Of a stretch of DNA of 52,381 bases, positions 1-8,854 are shown piece after piece. A program made the translations under genes and the position numbers. Numbering within the stretch: the stretch's first letter is position 1; the number at the start of each line of letters is the position of its first letter. The DNA is taken from the NCBI GenBank assembly GCA_012735135.1, contig JAAYHY010000118.1:1-52381 (forward strand). Reading direction: 5' to 3'. The notes under the pieces are model-generated. The model worked only from the letters and a program-made list of their open reading frames with translations. It had not been told where the DNA came from and did no database searches. Source of the DNA: Bacillota bacterium. Lineage in GTDB: Bacteria > Bacillota > UBA4882 > UBA10575.

Positions 1-122
1 CTGAAGATTGGGAGACTTCTAGATGCTATATCAGGAAAGATATTCTTCAGCATATCTTAGCCAGGCGCAAAGTAGCTTAGTCCAGTGGGGTCTCGATGGG
101 AAATTGCGAACTATACTTGACA
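1..122 (-). mobile_element. possible insertion-sequence terminus that truncates the chemoreceptor gene
   Basis: Read on the minus strand, receptor coding sequence stops making sense after residues KEVVGGLG and runs into a segment starting TGTCAAGTATAGTTCGCAA at position 122. The segment has no receptor homology in any frame down to the window edge. A TGT-starting end directly at the break resembles IS21-type element ends. No transposase is visible because the window ends here, so this is inference. Confidence 0.3.
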
Positions 123-1256
123 CAATCCCAAGCCACCGACCACTTCTTTAATTTGCCGAACTGAGAATATAAAATTATCAATGGCTTGGATCATCTCCTC
201 AGTGGCATCTTCACCGCGCTGAGCATCTTCAGAGGCCGCTTGGCAGATCTTGTTAATTTCCAGGGTGGACTTTATAACTTGATTCGTTCGAAGGGTTGCC
301 TGCTGAATAGAATCAATGGCCAAATTAACACTTTGACTTTGGGATTCCGCTCCAGCCGCCAAATGGTCGATAAGTTTGTCCAACTCCCCCAATGAGTTTG
401 TCGTTTCTTCAACGACTTGAAAGAGATTATGGGTGGAAGTATTTATTTTTTTTCCGACATGGGCAGTACGGGTTACCATAGAACGCAGCTCTTCAACGGC
501 ATGGTTAAATGCGGACGCTACGACCCCAACCTCATCACGGGAAGTTAAATCAACTCTAGTATTTAGGTCACCTTGGGCAAGGAGCCGGGTTGAATCGCGG
601 AGCTTATACAAGGGGCGAATGATGGAACGCGAAACCAATATACCAATGAACAGACCTAATGATACACCAATAATGGTAATAATCATTTGTAAAGTTCTAG
701 TCGATGCATAAACTTGCCTACCTGTTCTGAAACTTTCCACCCCGACGATTCTTTGCGCTTTTCCCAGCTCATAACAGAACTTATATAGCTTGTTTGATAC
801 ATCTTTAAAGTGATAATAAAGGGGCTCAATATTACTGTCTCTGGCCTTTAACCCATTATAAAGCTCCCGCGCTGCTTCTTCATATTCTGTCCATACCTGA
901 TTAAAGCTTTTCCTCGTTTCTTCTGTAAGGTTGTAAAAGAAGTTTCCGACTTGACCAACACATTCAGTCAACCGGCCATAATAAGCGGAGATCGATCCGG
1001 AGCTGCCTAATTCTACCGCTTCAAAAGCACTATGCTCCATACGATATATTGTTTCCAAAAAATCAAAAAGCGGAAAAAGCACCGAAGTATTACTATTAAA
1101 AATATTGGCGGCCGCATGATTCATTTCTTCAATTCCCGAGTTGCCTACGAGGCCCACAGCAACAATCATTACACTCAAAACAATAAGGATTACGAAAATC
1201 TTAAAGAAAACACCACTAAAGACCAATTTTAATTTGGGCTTACCTGAAATTTTCAC
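111..1256 (-). pseudogene. methyl-accepting chemotaxis protein, 3'-truncated
   Basis: This is the N-terminal part of a membrane chemoreceptor. The first transmembrane helix follows a short basic N-terminus. A roughly 150-residue helical sensor domain comes next, then a second helix ending in VSRSIIRPL and a HAMP domain (TRVDLTSRDEVGVVASAF). About 100 residues of signalling coiled coil follow and end abruptly at GLGLCQV. The conserved hairpin tip (NLLALNAAIEAARAGE type) that contacts CheA/CheW is absent, so signalling is unlikely. I choose the GTG at 1256 because AGGGGAGGG lies about six bases upstream; the longer ATG frame reads through a terminator hairpin. It lies just after xylH and may once have linked xylose binding to chemotaxis, which is inference. 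Confidence 0.8.
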
Positions 1257-1287
1257 TGGCTTCCCTCCCCTCAAAATCCAAATAAAT

Positions 1288-1320
1288 AAAAGAGGAAGGA
1301 CATAACGTCCTTCTCTTTTC
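1288..1320 (-). terminator. intrinsic terminator after xylH
   Basis: AAAAGAG-AAGGAC and GTCCTTCCTCTTTT form a long stem around a four-to-five-base loop. On the minus strand it is followed by TTTTATTTATTT. It lies between the xylH stop and the chemoreceptor start and should end the xylFGH transcript. The symmetrical A/T flanks make it potentially bidirectional. Confidence 0.75.
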
Positions 1321-1347
1321 AGGAGAGTTTCAAGGATAAGCACCTGT

Positions 1348-2529
1348 TCACTTCTTTTTCGTTTTAATATCCAACCAAACTGCTAAAAGAAGGATAGAAC
1401 CTTTAATAATCGGTTGCCAGTAGGCCTCTACATTCATCATGCTCATTCCATTATCTAAGCTAGCCATTACCAGAGCACCTAAGACCGCACCGGGAATACT
1501 ACCGACACCGCCCAAAAAGCTGGTTCCACCAATTACACAGGAGGCAATCGCATCCAATTCCGCCCCATCACCGGCCGTAATGGTTGCCGCATTTAAACGT
1601 GCAGTGGTAAGAACACCAGCAATCGAAGCTAGTAAACCCGCCAAAACAAAGACGACCAATGTTCTCCGGCGGACATTTATCCCGGATAAACGTGCGGCTT
1701 CAACATTTCCACCCATGGCATAGACTTGACGGCCAAATTTTGTGTTGTTGGTGATAAAAGAGAAGATTATGGCCAGAACTAAGACTACGATCACCGGATA
1801 AGGGATTCCTTCGTATTGATATAAGACATAAGTAGCAAGAATAATTAACCCGCAGTATACTATAGTAGTCAGGATCTCGAAATACAAAGGTTTAACTTTA
1901 AATCCGTACTTAATTTTGGAACGGCGGGACAATATGCTGGTCAAGACCAAGCCAATTATGATAATCGAACTCAAGATTATTCCAGGAACAAGCGCTAAAT
2001 AGCCACTGCTTAAAACCTTAAAACTGGGAGCAAGAGGAGCCACCGTTTGGCCTTTAGTTATCCCGAGCAGAATTCCACGGTAAGCCAAAAGACCAGCTAA
2101 TGTCACAATAAAAGCAGGAACATTATGATAGGCCACCCAGTAACCATGAAAGGCTCCGATTAAAGCGCCACAGAGTAAAGCAATTAAAATTGCCACCGGG
2201 GTCGAAACATGATACCACACCTGTAAAATACCAGCCAGACCTCCCGTCAGCCCTAAAATTGACCCGACTGAAAGCTCAATATGGGTGGTAACAATAACCA
2301 TCACCATGCCGATGGCCAAGATCGCTGTAATTGACACTTGACGAGCTAAGTTTGAAATATTACGGGGAGTTAGAAACCGCCCCTCTGTCAGGATCGTAAA
2401 AAACAACCAGATAATAACTAAGGCAATAATCATCGTATAGGCACGCAGATCGAATCTGGCGTTAAGTCGTGAAAACAGACTTTTTCTGGCAACAATTGTC
2501 GATTCTGTAGATTCCCGAACAACGCTCAT
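1348..2529 (-). CDS. xylH: D-xylose ABC transporter, permease subunit (XylH-like)
   Basis: This 393-residue polytopic membrane protein belongs to the carbohydrate-uptake type 2 permease family (XylH/GguB/RbsC). About ten hydrophobic helices are visible. The family signature is recognisable: NISNLARQVS near residue 60, HIELSVGSILGLTGG near 90, and the late loop GGTSFLGGVGSIPGAVLGAL near 345. It forms the membrane channel that works with the XylG ATPase and XylF binding protein. The start ATG lies three bases downstream of the xylG stop, so the two genes are translationally coupled. Length is normal for XylH, which is longer than RbsC. The neighbouring XylF-like protein supports xylose over ribose or galactose; related pentoses are possible. 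Confidence 0.9.
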   Translation of the reverse strand: MSVVRESTESTIVARKSLFSRLNARFDLRAYTMIIALVIIWLFFTILTEGRFLTPRNISNLARQVSITAILAIGMVMVIVTTHIELSVGSILGLTGGLAGILQVWYHVSTPVAILIALLCGALIGAFHGYWVAYHNVPAFIVTLAGLLAYRGILLGITKGQTVAPLAPSFKVLSSGYLALVPGIILSSIIIIGLVLTSILSRRSKIKYGFKVKPLYFEILTTIVYCGLIILATYVLYQYEGIPYPVIVVLVLAIIFSFITNNTKFGRQVYAMGGNVEAARLSGINVRRRTLVVFVLAGLLASIAGVLTTARLNAATITAGDGAELDAIASCVIGGTSFLGGVGSIPGAVLGALVMASLDNGMSMMNVEAYWQPIIKGSILLLAVWLDIKTKKK

Positions 2530-2531
2530 TT

Positions 2532-4049
2532 TTAGTTCCCTCCTGTCGCTGCCAACATTATCTTTTCTTGGCTGGCTTCGTCATGTTTGAATTCACCATT
2601 GATTTTACCTTCATGTATTACAAGTATTCTGTCACTCATACCCAGAATTTCAGGTAATTCAGAGGAAATCATAATAATCGCAACCCCTTGTTTTTTTAGC
2701 TCATTCATAATACTGTAAATCTCATATTTTGCCCCGACATCAATCCCTCTGGTGGGCTCATCCATAATTAGGATCAATGGTTGGGTTAAGAGCCATTTGC
2801 CCACCACCACCTTCTGTTGGTTGCCACCGCTAAGATTATTTACTTTTGTCTCTAAAGAGGGGGTTTTGATACTTAAAGTATTCACTATCTTTTCCGAATC
2901 GTGAATTTCTTCGTTCGCATTAATAACCCCGGATTTACAATATTTTTTTAGATTAGCCAGCGTCAAATTCTTTTTAACATCATGAATTAGCACTAATCCA
3001 TAACGTTTACGGTCTTCGGTGACCATCGCCAAACCGTTATTGATCGCATCCAGGGGACTTTTAATCTCGACTTTTTGACCATTGATATAAACCTCGCCGT
3101 AGCTTTCTCCTGGGAAGCCCCCAAAGATGCTGCTCATTAGTTCGGTTCGGCCGGCGCCCATTAAGCCCGCGATCCCCAAAATCTCACCGCGCCGGACACT
3201 AAAACTGACATTATCAACTAATTTCCGTTGGGGGTTATCAGGATCAAAAACATTATAGTTCTTCACCTCAAATATTACTTCACCAGTCTCGTGGTTAATT
3301 CTGGGGAAACGGTTTGATAGCTCTCTCCCGACCATCATCGCGATGACTTCATTTTCAGTGGTCTGGTCAATTGGTTTGGTCGCAATTGTCTCACCGTCAC
3401 GAAGCACCGTGACCGTATCGGCTATTTCGAAAATTTCATTGATTTTGTGTGATATATAAATACAAGTGACGCCATTATTTTTTAGAGTCCGAAGAATGTC
3501 CATAAGTGTATCTACTTCATTTTCCGTCAGCGCCGCACTGGGCTCATCCAGGATTAATATTTTAGCTTTTTTGGACAGAGCCTTTGCAATCTCCACCATC
3601 TGCTGATGACCCACACCCAGGTTAGCAACTTTTGTTTGCGGATTAATATCTAACTTCACTGCTGCCATCCATTTTTTCGATTCGTAGTATAACTGATGCC
3701 AATTGATGACTCCGTGTTTATTGGGTTCGTTACCAAGAAAGATGTTTTCGCCAACGGTTAACTGTTTTACGAGGGTCAGCTCCTGATTAATAATGGCAAT
3801 CCCGGCCGCTTCGGAGGATGCAATATTATTAAATCTTTGTTCTTCTCCATTTATAATTATAGCTCCGTCATAAGTTCCGTAAGGATAAACACCACTTAGA
3901 ATCTTCATAAGTGTGGATTTACCAGCCCCATTTTCGCCGCAGAGCGCATGGATTTCACCAGGACGGACTTTAAAATTGACGTTGTTTAGAGCTCTGACCC
4001 CTGGAAATTCTTTCGTAATATTCCTCATTTCCAGGATATAATCGCCCAT
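2532..4049 (-). CDS. xylG: D-xylose ABC transporter, duplicated ATP-binding subunit (XylG-like)
   Basis: This 505-residue protein has two tandem ABC ATPase domains, typical of sugar importers of the XylG/RbsA/MglA type. The first domain has Walker A GENGAGKST near residue 40 and Walker B LILDEPSAALTE near 165. The second domain has a degenerate P-loop (GLMGAGRTE), signature LSGGNQQKV and Walker B LIMDEPTRGIDVG, as is usual for this family. I place the start at the ATG encoding MGDYILEMRN because GGAGGAGG lies just upstream. It is the energising subunit for XylH. A stem-loop separates it from xylF and could lower xylGH expression relative to the binding protein. Confidence 0.9.
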   Translation of the reverse strand: MGDYILEMRNITKEFPGVRALNNVNFKVRPGEIHALCGENGAGKSTLMKILSGVYPYGTYDGAIIINGEEQRFNNIASSEAAGIAIINQELTLVKQLTVGENIFLGNEPNKHGVINWHQLYYESKKWMAAVKLDINPQTKVANLGVGHQQMVEIAKALSKKAKILILDEPSAALTENEVDTLMDILRTLKNNGVTCIYISHKINEIFEIADTVTVLRDGETIATKPIDQTTENEVIAMMVGRELSNRFPRINHETGEVIFEVKNYNVFDPDNPQRKLVDNVSFSVRRGEILGIAGLMGAGRTELMSSIFGGFPGESYGEVYINGQKVEIKSPLDAINNGLAMVTEDRKRYGLVLIHDVKKNLTLANLKKYCKSGVINANEEIHDSEKIVNTLSIKTPSLETKVNNLSGGNQQKVVVGKWLLTQPLILIMDEPTRGIDVGAKYEIYSIMNELKKQGVAIIMISSELPEILGMSDRILVIHEGKINGEFKHDEASQEKIMLAATGGN

Positions 4050-4151
4050 CTGACCTCCTCCTCTCGAGGTACCAAACAAAAAATGTTAGGTTTAATATAT
4101 GATATCCGTTTTTTACTAGAAATAGAGCCGAATCCGAATTCACCATACTAA

Positions 4152-4178
4152 AGAGAGAGAGGAAAACCTCTCTCTCAT
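4152..4178 (-). terminator. stem-loop between xylF and xylG
   Basis: GAGAGAGAGG and CCTCTCTCTC pair around an AAAA/TTTT loop. The tract after the stem on the minus strand is only weakly T-rich, so this is more likely a partial terminator or mRNA-stabilising hairpin. Such hairpins are common between a highly expressed binding protein and its transporter genes. Confidence 0.6.
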
Positions 4179-4216
4179 TTTCCATCATAGTAGGGTTCAT
4201 AGTGGAACTTAACCCG

Positions 4217-5257
4217 CTATTTATCTGCCGGCCAGTCTTTCTTGGGAATATTGCGATAAACTTCCTCCACTGTATAGAAGCCATCTCTTATAATTACATC
4301 ATACATATTCTCTTTATAAACAGGAATCGGTTCAAGGGCCAAATAGGGCACATCAACTTTGCCATTGTTCACACTCAATTCAGCTTCAACTTTTTCACCC
4401 TTGGCCAGCTTAATAGCGGCTTGGGCAGCAGCGGTCGCAATCGCCTTAATTGGTTTGTAAACGGTCACCGTTTGGGTCCCCTCAACGATCCGTTGGCAAG
4501 CGGCCAAGTCCGCGTCTTGTCCGGAGACCGGAACTTTCCCGGCGAGTTTTTGGTCGGCTAACGCCTGAATTACACCACCGGCAGTGCCGTCATTAGCGGC
4601 CACCACCGCATCAACTTGATTATTCAACATAGTAAGGGCGTTTTCCATGTTAGCTTGTGCGATTGCGGGGTCCCAGTTCGGGGTGAACTGATCATAGACA
4701 ATTTTGATCTTTCCTTGGTCAATGTAGGGTTGAAGCGCCTTCATCGAACCCTTTTTAACCAGATACGCGTTATTATCGGTCGGTGAGCCACCGATGTAAA
4801 CAAAGTTGCCGGCCGAGACCTTCGAAAGGACACCCATGGCCTGTAAATAGCCAACTTTCTCATTATCGAAAGATATATAGAGGTCAAGGTCACAGTTACT
4901 GATTAACCGATCGTAAGCAATTACGGGAACATTTGATTTATGTGCGGATTCAACAGCCGCGGCGCAAGCCTCGCCATCATGGGGAACAATAACCAAAACA
5001 TCGACGCCTTGAGAAAGAAGGTTCTCACACTGGGAAATCTGCAAAGCATCGTCGTTATTGGCTGCTTGTACCAGAACCTGGGCGCCTAATCTTTCGGCTT
5101 CTGCTTTAAAGAAGTCTCTGTCTTTCGCCCATCTTTCCTCCTGCAAAGTGGCTAGTGAAAACCCGATCTTTATTTTCTTTGGGGCGGCAGTAACCAACGA
5201 AGAAGATACCAAAACAACCAACAAACCTACAATAAGAAAAATCCGCAAGTTTTTCAC
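4217..5257 (-). CDS. xylF: periplasmic D-xylose-binding protein (XylF)
   Basis: This 346-residue type I periplasmic-binding protein has an N-terminal signal peptide (hydrophobic to about residue 24, cleavage near VTAAPKK). No lipobox cysteine is present, so it appears to be soluble or not lipid-anchored. It carries XylF family signatures: LQEERWAKDRDFF near residue 38, VIAYDRLISNCDLDLYISFDNEKVG near 110-135, GGSPTDNNA near 155 and SGQDADLAACQRIVEGTQTVTVYKP near 245-270. GTG start with AAGGAGG seven bases upstream. It delivers xylose to XylGH. An inverted repeat precedes the gene. The paralogue at 5444-6517 is probably the sensor version; this one is the transport version because it has a cleavable signal and sits next to xylGH. 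Confidence 0.9.
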   Translation of the reverse strand: MKNLRIFLIVGLLVVLVSSSLVTAAPKKIKIGFSLATLQEERWAKDRDFFKAEAERLGAQVLVQAANNDDALQISQCENLLSQGVDVLVIVPHDGEACAAAVESAHKSNVPVIAYDRLISNCDLDLYISFDNEKVGYLQAMGVLSKVSAGNFVYIGGSPTDNNAYLVKKGSMKALQPYIDQGKIKIVYDQFTPNWDPAIAQANMENALTMLNNQVDAVVAANDGTAGGVIQALADQKLAGKVPVSGQDADLAACQRIVEGTQTVTVYKPIKAIATAAAQAAIKLAKGEKVEAELSVNNGKVDVPYLALEPIPVYKENMYDVIIRDGFYTVEEVYRNIPKKDWPADK

Positions 5258-5284
5258 TGCAATACCTCCTTAAATTTTTAGAAT

Positions 5285-5317
5285 AACTGATGAACCTCGC
5301 CTTGAGATTCATCAGTT
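5285..5317 (-). promoter_or_regulatory. inverted repeat in the xylF leader
   Basis: Perfect 10-base arms AACTGATGAA and TTCATCAGTT are separated by 13 bases and lie about 28 bases upstream of the xylF GTG, just before the ribosome site. No T-run follows, so it is not a terminator. It may be an mRNA 5' hairpin or an operator. AraC-type regulators usually bind direct repeats, which argues mildly against it being the YesN site. Confidence 0.45.
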
Positions 5318-5443
5318 TAACTACACCTAGATTAACATCAAGTAACTAATTTGTATCTAGAATTGCTTGCGGATTTACATAATTTTCTTGTTGTGAAATT
5401 CATCTCTTTTCTTTAAAAGGCCTGGAATAGCATTTTTTTGTGG

Positions 5444-6517
5444 TCAAAATTGTCTTGCGTCATACGGTAGATTCCGATAGATATCTTCAGGTTTATGGAA
5501 TTCGTCTTCAATGATTATGTTGATATTAGATTGGTCAATTGAGATTGGGGTTATTATTTCTGCCGGAATATAATTTTTTCCGTTATAAACCGCCGGACTA
5601 TTTGTGCTTATTTCTTGATTTTTCGCCAGAAGCATAGCAAGTTCACCTGCGCGATAGGCCAGTTTACGAATGGGTTTATAAACGGTCATCAATTGGGTGC
5701 CTTCAATAATTCGCTGACATGCTGAAAGATCAGCATCATGACCGGTTACAGGTATCTTCCCCGCCAAACGCCATTCGGATAAAGCCTCAATAACCCCGCT
5801 GGCCAGACCGTCATTAGCAGCAAGAACAGCGTCAAAATCCACATTGTCCAAAAGAAGCCGGGAGATCGTCGCATAGGCTTTTTCCGGAAGCCAATCCTCT
5901 GCCCATTTTTCGTAGACAATTTCAATCTTATGCTTTTCTAAAAAAGGAGTTAGTACATTTCTGTAACCCTGATTAATCAGATAACAATTATGATCAGTCC
6001 GGGGCCCGTTAACAATTACATATCGACCGGAAGGAACCTCTTCCGTTAGTCGTTTAGCCATTAACTCTCCTACCTTAATGCTATCAAACGATATGTATAA
6101 GTCTAAATCCGCGTTTTGGATCAAACGGTCATAGGAAATAACTTTTATACCGGCTTTTTTTGCAATTTCGACCGCTTCCGCCGCCCGGTTTAAATCTTGA
6201 GGAATGATAATCAAAACATCTACCTTCTTGTTTATTAAGTATTCCACTTGTTTCACCTGTAAATTATGGTCGTTATTGGCGGATAAGGAGATAAGCTCTC
6301 CCCCGCACTCCGTAATTTTTTCTTTCAAGTAATACTGATCCCTTTTCCACCTTTCTTCCTGCAGAGTAGCCATGCTTAAACCAACTTTCACCCGCGAAGG
6401 TTTATTATTATGATTGATTACCGGTAAGCCCCGCCGATAAGTAACTATGCTGATCATAAATAGCAATAACATCGCCAATAAAAACAGAGGGTTCTTTAAT
6501 TTTTTCCTATCCATCAT
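5444..6517 (-). CDS. membrane-anchored XylF paralogue, probable xylose sensor (XylFII-like)
   Basis: This 357-residue protein is clearly homologous to the XylF at 4217-5257 (shared LQEERW, YDRLIQNADLDLYISFDS, GHDADLSACQRIIEGTQLMTVYKPIRKLA). Its N-terminus is KKLKNPLFLLAMLLLFMISIV, an uncleaved transmembrane anchor with no signal cleavage site, so the domain is held at the outer face of the membrane. It follows the yesN-type gene by 86 bases and precedes xylF. In clostridia such as C. beijerinckii, a membrane XylFII binds xylose and activates the LytS kinase, which signals through YesN to xylFGH. Gene content and order here match that scheme. Ribosome site GAGGTG; ATGATG double start. Confidence 0.85.
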   Translation of the reverse strand: MMDRKKLKNPLFLLAMLLLFMISIVTYRRGLPVINHNNKPSRVKVGLSMATLQEERWKRDQYYLKEKITECGGELISLSANNDHNLQVKQVEYLINKKVDVLIIIPQDLNRAAEAVEIAKKAGIKVISYDRLIQNADLDLYISFDSIKVGELMAKRLTEEVPSGRYVIVNGPRTDHNCYLINQGYRNVLTPFLEKHKIEIVYEKWAEDWLPEKAYATISRLLLDNVDFDAVLAANDGLASGVIEALSEWRLAGKIPVTGHDADLSACQRIIEGTQLMTVYKPIRKLAYRAGELAMLLAKNQEISTNSPAVYNGKNYIPAEIITPISIDQSNINIIIEDEFHKPEDIYRNLPYDARQF

Positions 6518-6603
6518 TTATAATCACCTCTTTAGTAACGGTCTTCAGAGGCAGTTATATGGCATAGATAGCAGTTCATCCCCTTTGTTCACCCAGTTAT
6601 TCC

Positions 6604-8196
6604 TCACTCGTTACCTGTCTGCTTTCTAGCCCAATCTGACGGCGTTACACCAAAATACTTTTTAAAAAGCCGGCTGAAATAATTCGGGTCATTATAACCC
6701 ACCAAGAAACAACATTCTTTTACCGATTGTCCCTTCGCCAATAATTCGATGGCTTTTTCCATCCGCAACCTGGTTATATACTCCGAAAAACTCTCTCCCA
6801 ATTCTTCTTTGAATAAACGACTTAAGTAAAAAGAACTGACATTGACCATATCCGCTAATTCTTCTAAGGAAATATGCTTATCATAATTATGATCGATAAT
6901 CGCTTTCGCCTCTCTGATTACTGAGTTAATATTCTTTTCCCTATTTTCCTTTACAGAGTTAACCATCAACTTAATCTCCGCCGCGATTAGACTGAATACC
7001 TTTTTTAGATTATTGCTTGATTGGAACATAGTGGCTATCCTTTCATAGCTTGGCACAAATAGGTTTAGACCGTAGTTTTCTTTGGTTATTCTGTAGGAGG
7101 TAAAATAAAAATTTAAAAGGTGAAATAAGATCTGATCCTTATGTTCTTCACTTATTTGAAACAATAAGAATTCTAATTTATCAAGCAAAAGCTGGACCTT
7201 CGTTGAGTTTCCGAAGGAAAGAGCATTCCATCCTTCCTGGAAATAAGCGAGTAGTTGATCCTCCCACAATAAACACGAGGACTTTGGTAAATCCTGATAG
7301 TAAACAATTCTTTCTCCCCATCTTGAATAATTGAGGGCTTGAAGTGCCTCGTAATAGGATTGTTTGACTTTAGTTGGATCCGAATAGATCTCTCCCAGGC
7401 CAAGGACAATTCCCCGGCCTATATCGCCGGGAGGTAAGTGTTTAAGGATCTTTTGGCCATAGTTCTCCAAGATCTCTTTAAAATCTTCCCCCGGATCGAT
7501 TGCCAGCGGGAAAAAAACTGTCAGTGGATTCGTCTTCAGCGGGCCAACAAAACATTTAAATAAATGACGAATATTTTCAGCAAGCAGCACCAAATATTCA
7601 CGGACTTGATAAATATATTCGTCATAATTTTGATTGGTAGTTTCTTCCAATAGGGAGATCGCCAGAAAAAAACCGCTGGTAAAATTGAAACCAAGTAATT
7701 TCTGGTATTCATAAAATTGTGATCGGCTGATCCCATTGACCAGATTATGTAAAAATTCACTTTCAATAAAAGGAATGATTTTTTTATATTTTTCCCGTAG
7801 TTCTAAGTCTTTTTGCCGCTCTCTTTTTATTTGTTCTATTCTGTTTCTAACTTTATTTATAATCTGAAGTAACTCGCTTTTATTGATGGGTTTTACTAAA
7901 TAGGAAAAGACATTTAAGTTAATTGCTTCTTGGGCATAGCTGAAGTTGTCATAAGCCGAGAGAATTATAAAAACCGCAGAAGGTATCAAGCGCCGGATCT
8001 CCGCAAGGGCCTCTAAACCGTTAATCCCCGGCATTTTTATATCCATTATCACCAAATCAGGTTTGAAGGTTTCCGCCTTTTCAATGGCTTCTCTTCCGGT
8101 GCGTGCAGTCTCTAAAACCAACCCTTCCTCATGCCTTAAGATTTTACAGACTGATTCCAACATTATTAGCTCGTCGTCAGCTACAAGAATTTTCAT
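6604..8196 (-). CDS. yesN: YesN/AraC-family response regulator
   Basis: This 530-residue cytoplasmic regulator has an N-terminal receiver domain: acidic pair D7-D8, phosphoacceptor D52 in PDLVIMDIKMPG, S80 in ILSAYDNF and K102 in LVKPINK. A roughly 280-residue linker with a helical segment follows. The C-terminus has two AraC helix-turn-helix motifs, recognisable by ISLEELADMVNVSSFYLSRLFKEE and the closing CFLVGYNDPNYFSRLFKKYFGVTPSDWARK. Its start overlaps the kinase 3' end by 20 bases, so the two are coupled. The likely role is to activate xylFGH when the XylFII-LytS sensor detects xylose. The gene symbol follows the clostridial naming. Confidence 0.9.
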   Translation of the reverse strand: MKILVADDELIMLESVCKILRHEEGLVLETARTGREAIEKAETFKPDLVIMDIKMPGINGLEALAEIRRLIPSAVFIILSAYDNFSYAQEAINLNVFSYLVKPINKSELLQIINKVRNRIEQIKRERQKDLELREKYKKIIPFIESEFLHNLVNGISRSQFYEYQKLLGFNFTSGFFLAISLLEETTNQNYDEYIYQVREYLVLLAENIRHLFKCFVGPLKTNPLTVFFPLAIDPGEDFKEILENYGQKILKHLPPGDIGRGIVLGLGEIYSDPTKVKQSYYEALQALNYSRWGERIVYYQDLPKSSCLLWEDQLLAYFQEGWNALSFGNSTKVQLLLDKLEFLLFQISEEHKDQILFHLLNFYFTSYRITKENYGLNLFVPSYERIATMFQSSNNLKKVFSLIAAEIKLMVNSVKENREKNINSVIREAKAIIDHNYDKHISLEELADMVNVSSFYLSRLFKEELGESFSEYITRLRMEKAIELLAKGQSVKECCFLVGYNDPNYFSRLFKKYFGVTPSDWARKQTGNE

Positions 8197-8854
8197 CCGC
8201 AGGCACCTCCTGATCAGGATCTCCCTTAGGCAAGATAATTCTAATTGTCGTTCCCTGTTTCGGGATACTCATGATTTGCAATAAATTTTCCCGCCCAAAA
8301 AATAACCTCAAACGTTCCCGAACATTCCAAAGGCCAAGTCCGGTTGTATGACCGGATTGTTTTCTCCCTTCTTGCAATCTTTTAACGGTCTCATCGTCCA
8401 TACCCAGCCCATTGTCGGACACATCAATGATTACAGACTGATTATTCTGGTAAGCGCGGACCTTGATTTCGCCACCTTCCTCCAATTGCTCCACACCGTG
8501 AATTAAGGCATTTTCCACAATCGGCTGGATGGTCAGGAGAGGAATTCGAAAATCGGCAATTGCCGGATCGACATCGATAAGCAAGTTAAACCGGTCGCTT
8601 CCATATCTAGTTTTTAGGATAAAAAAGTAGTTTTCCAAGTTATCTGTTTCTTCGCGGATTGTCACGGAAGTATTTATTTGGCGGAGGTTATAGCGGAGTA
8701 ATTTTGAGACTTTATCGATAAAATTAGCCGTTTTATCCGCATCTTCCATAATTGCCAACTGAACGCCGGCATTAAGCGTATTAAATAAAAAATGGGGGTT
8801 AATCTGTGATTGAAGGGCATGAAGTTCCGCCTCTTTTAGGGTGTTTTTCATCAC
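8177..8854 (-). CDS. LytS-type histidine kinase, catalytic half (downstream of frame change)
   Basis: This frame encodes the His_kinase and HATPase_c domains of a membrane kinase. The phosphoacceptor lies in LQSQINPHFLFNTLN (H21 of this frame), the N-box in IQPIVENALIHG and the G-boxes in DNGLGMDD and TGLGLWNVRERL. It begins at a GTG overlapping the TAG stop of the upstream frame by one base (TAGTG). On its own it lacks membrane and HAMP segments. A minus-one shift at the A_AAA_AAC heptamer upstream would join it to the sensor half without gaps, through KKLQEQEYQNLVMKNTL. It could instead be made by stop-start re-initiation, or the gene could be broken or mis-sequenced. Confidence 0.85.
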   Translation of the reverse strand: MMKNTLKEAELHALQSQINPHFLFNTLNAGVQLAIMEDADKTANFIDKVSKLLRYNLRQINTSVTIREETDNLENYFFILKTRYGSDRFNLLIDVDPAIADFRIPLLTIQPIVENALIHGVEQLEEGGEIKVRAYQNNQSVIIDVSDNGLGMDDETVKRLQEGRKQSGHTTGLGLWNVRERLRLFFGRENLLQIMSIPKQGTTIRIILPKGDPDQEVPADENSCS

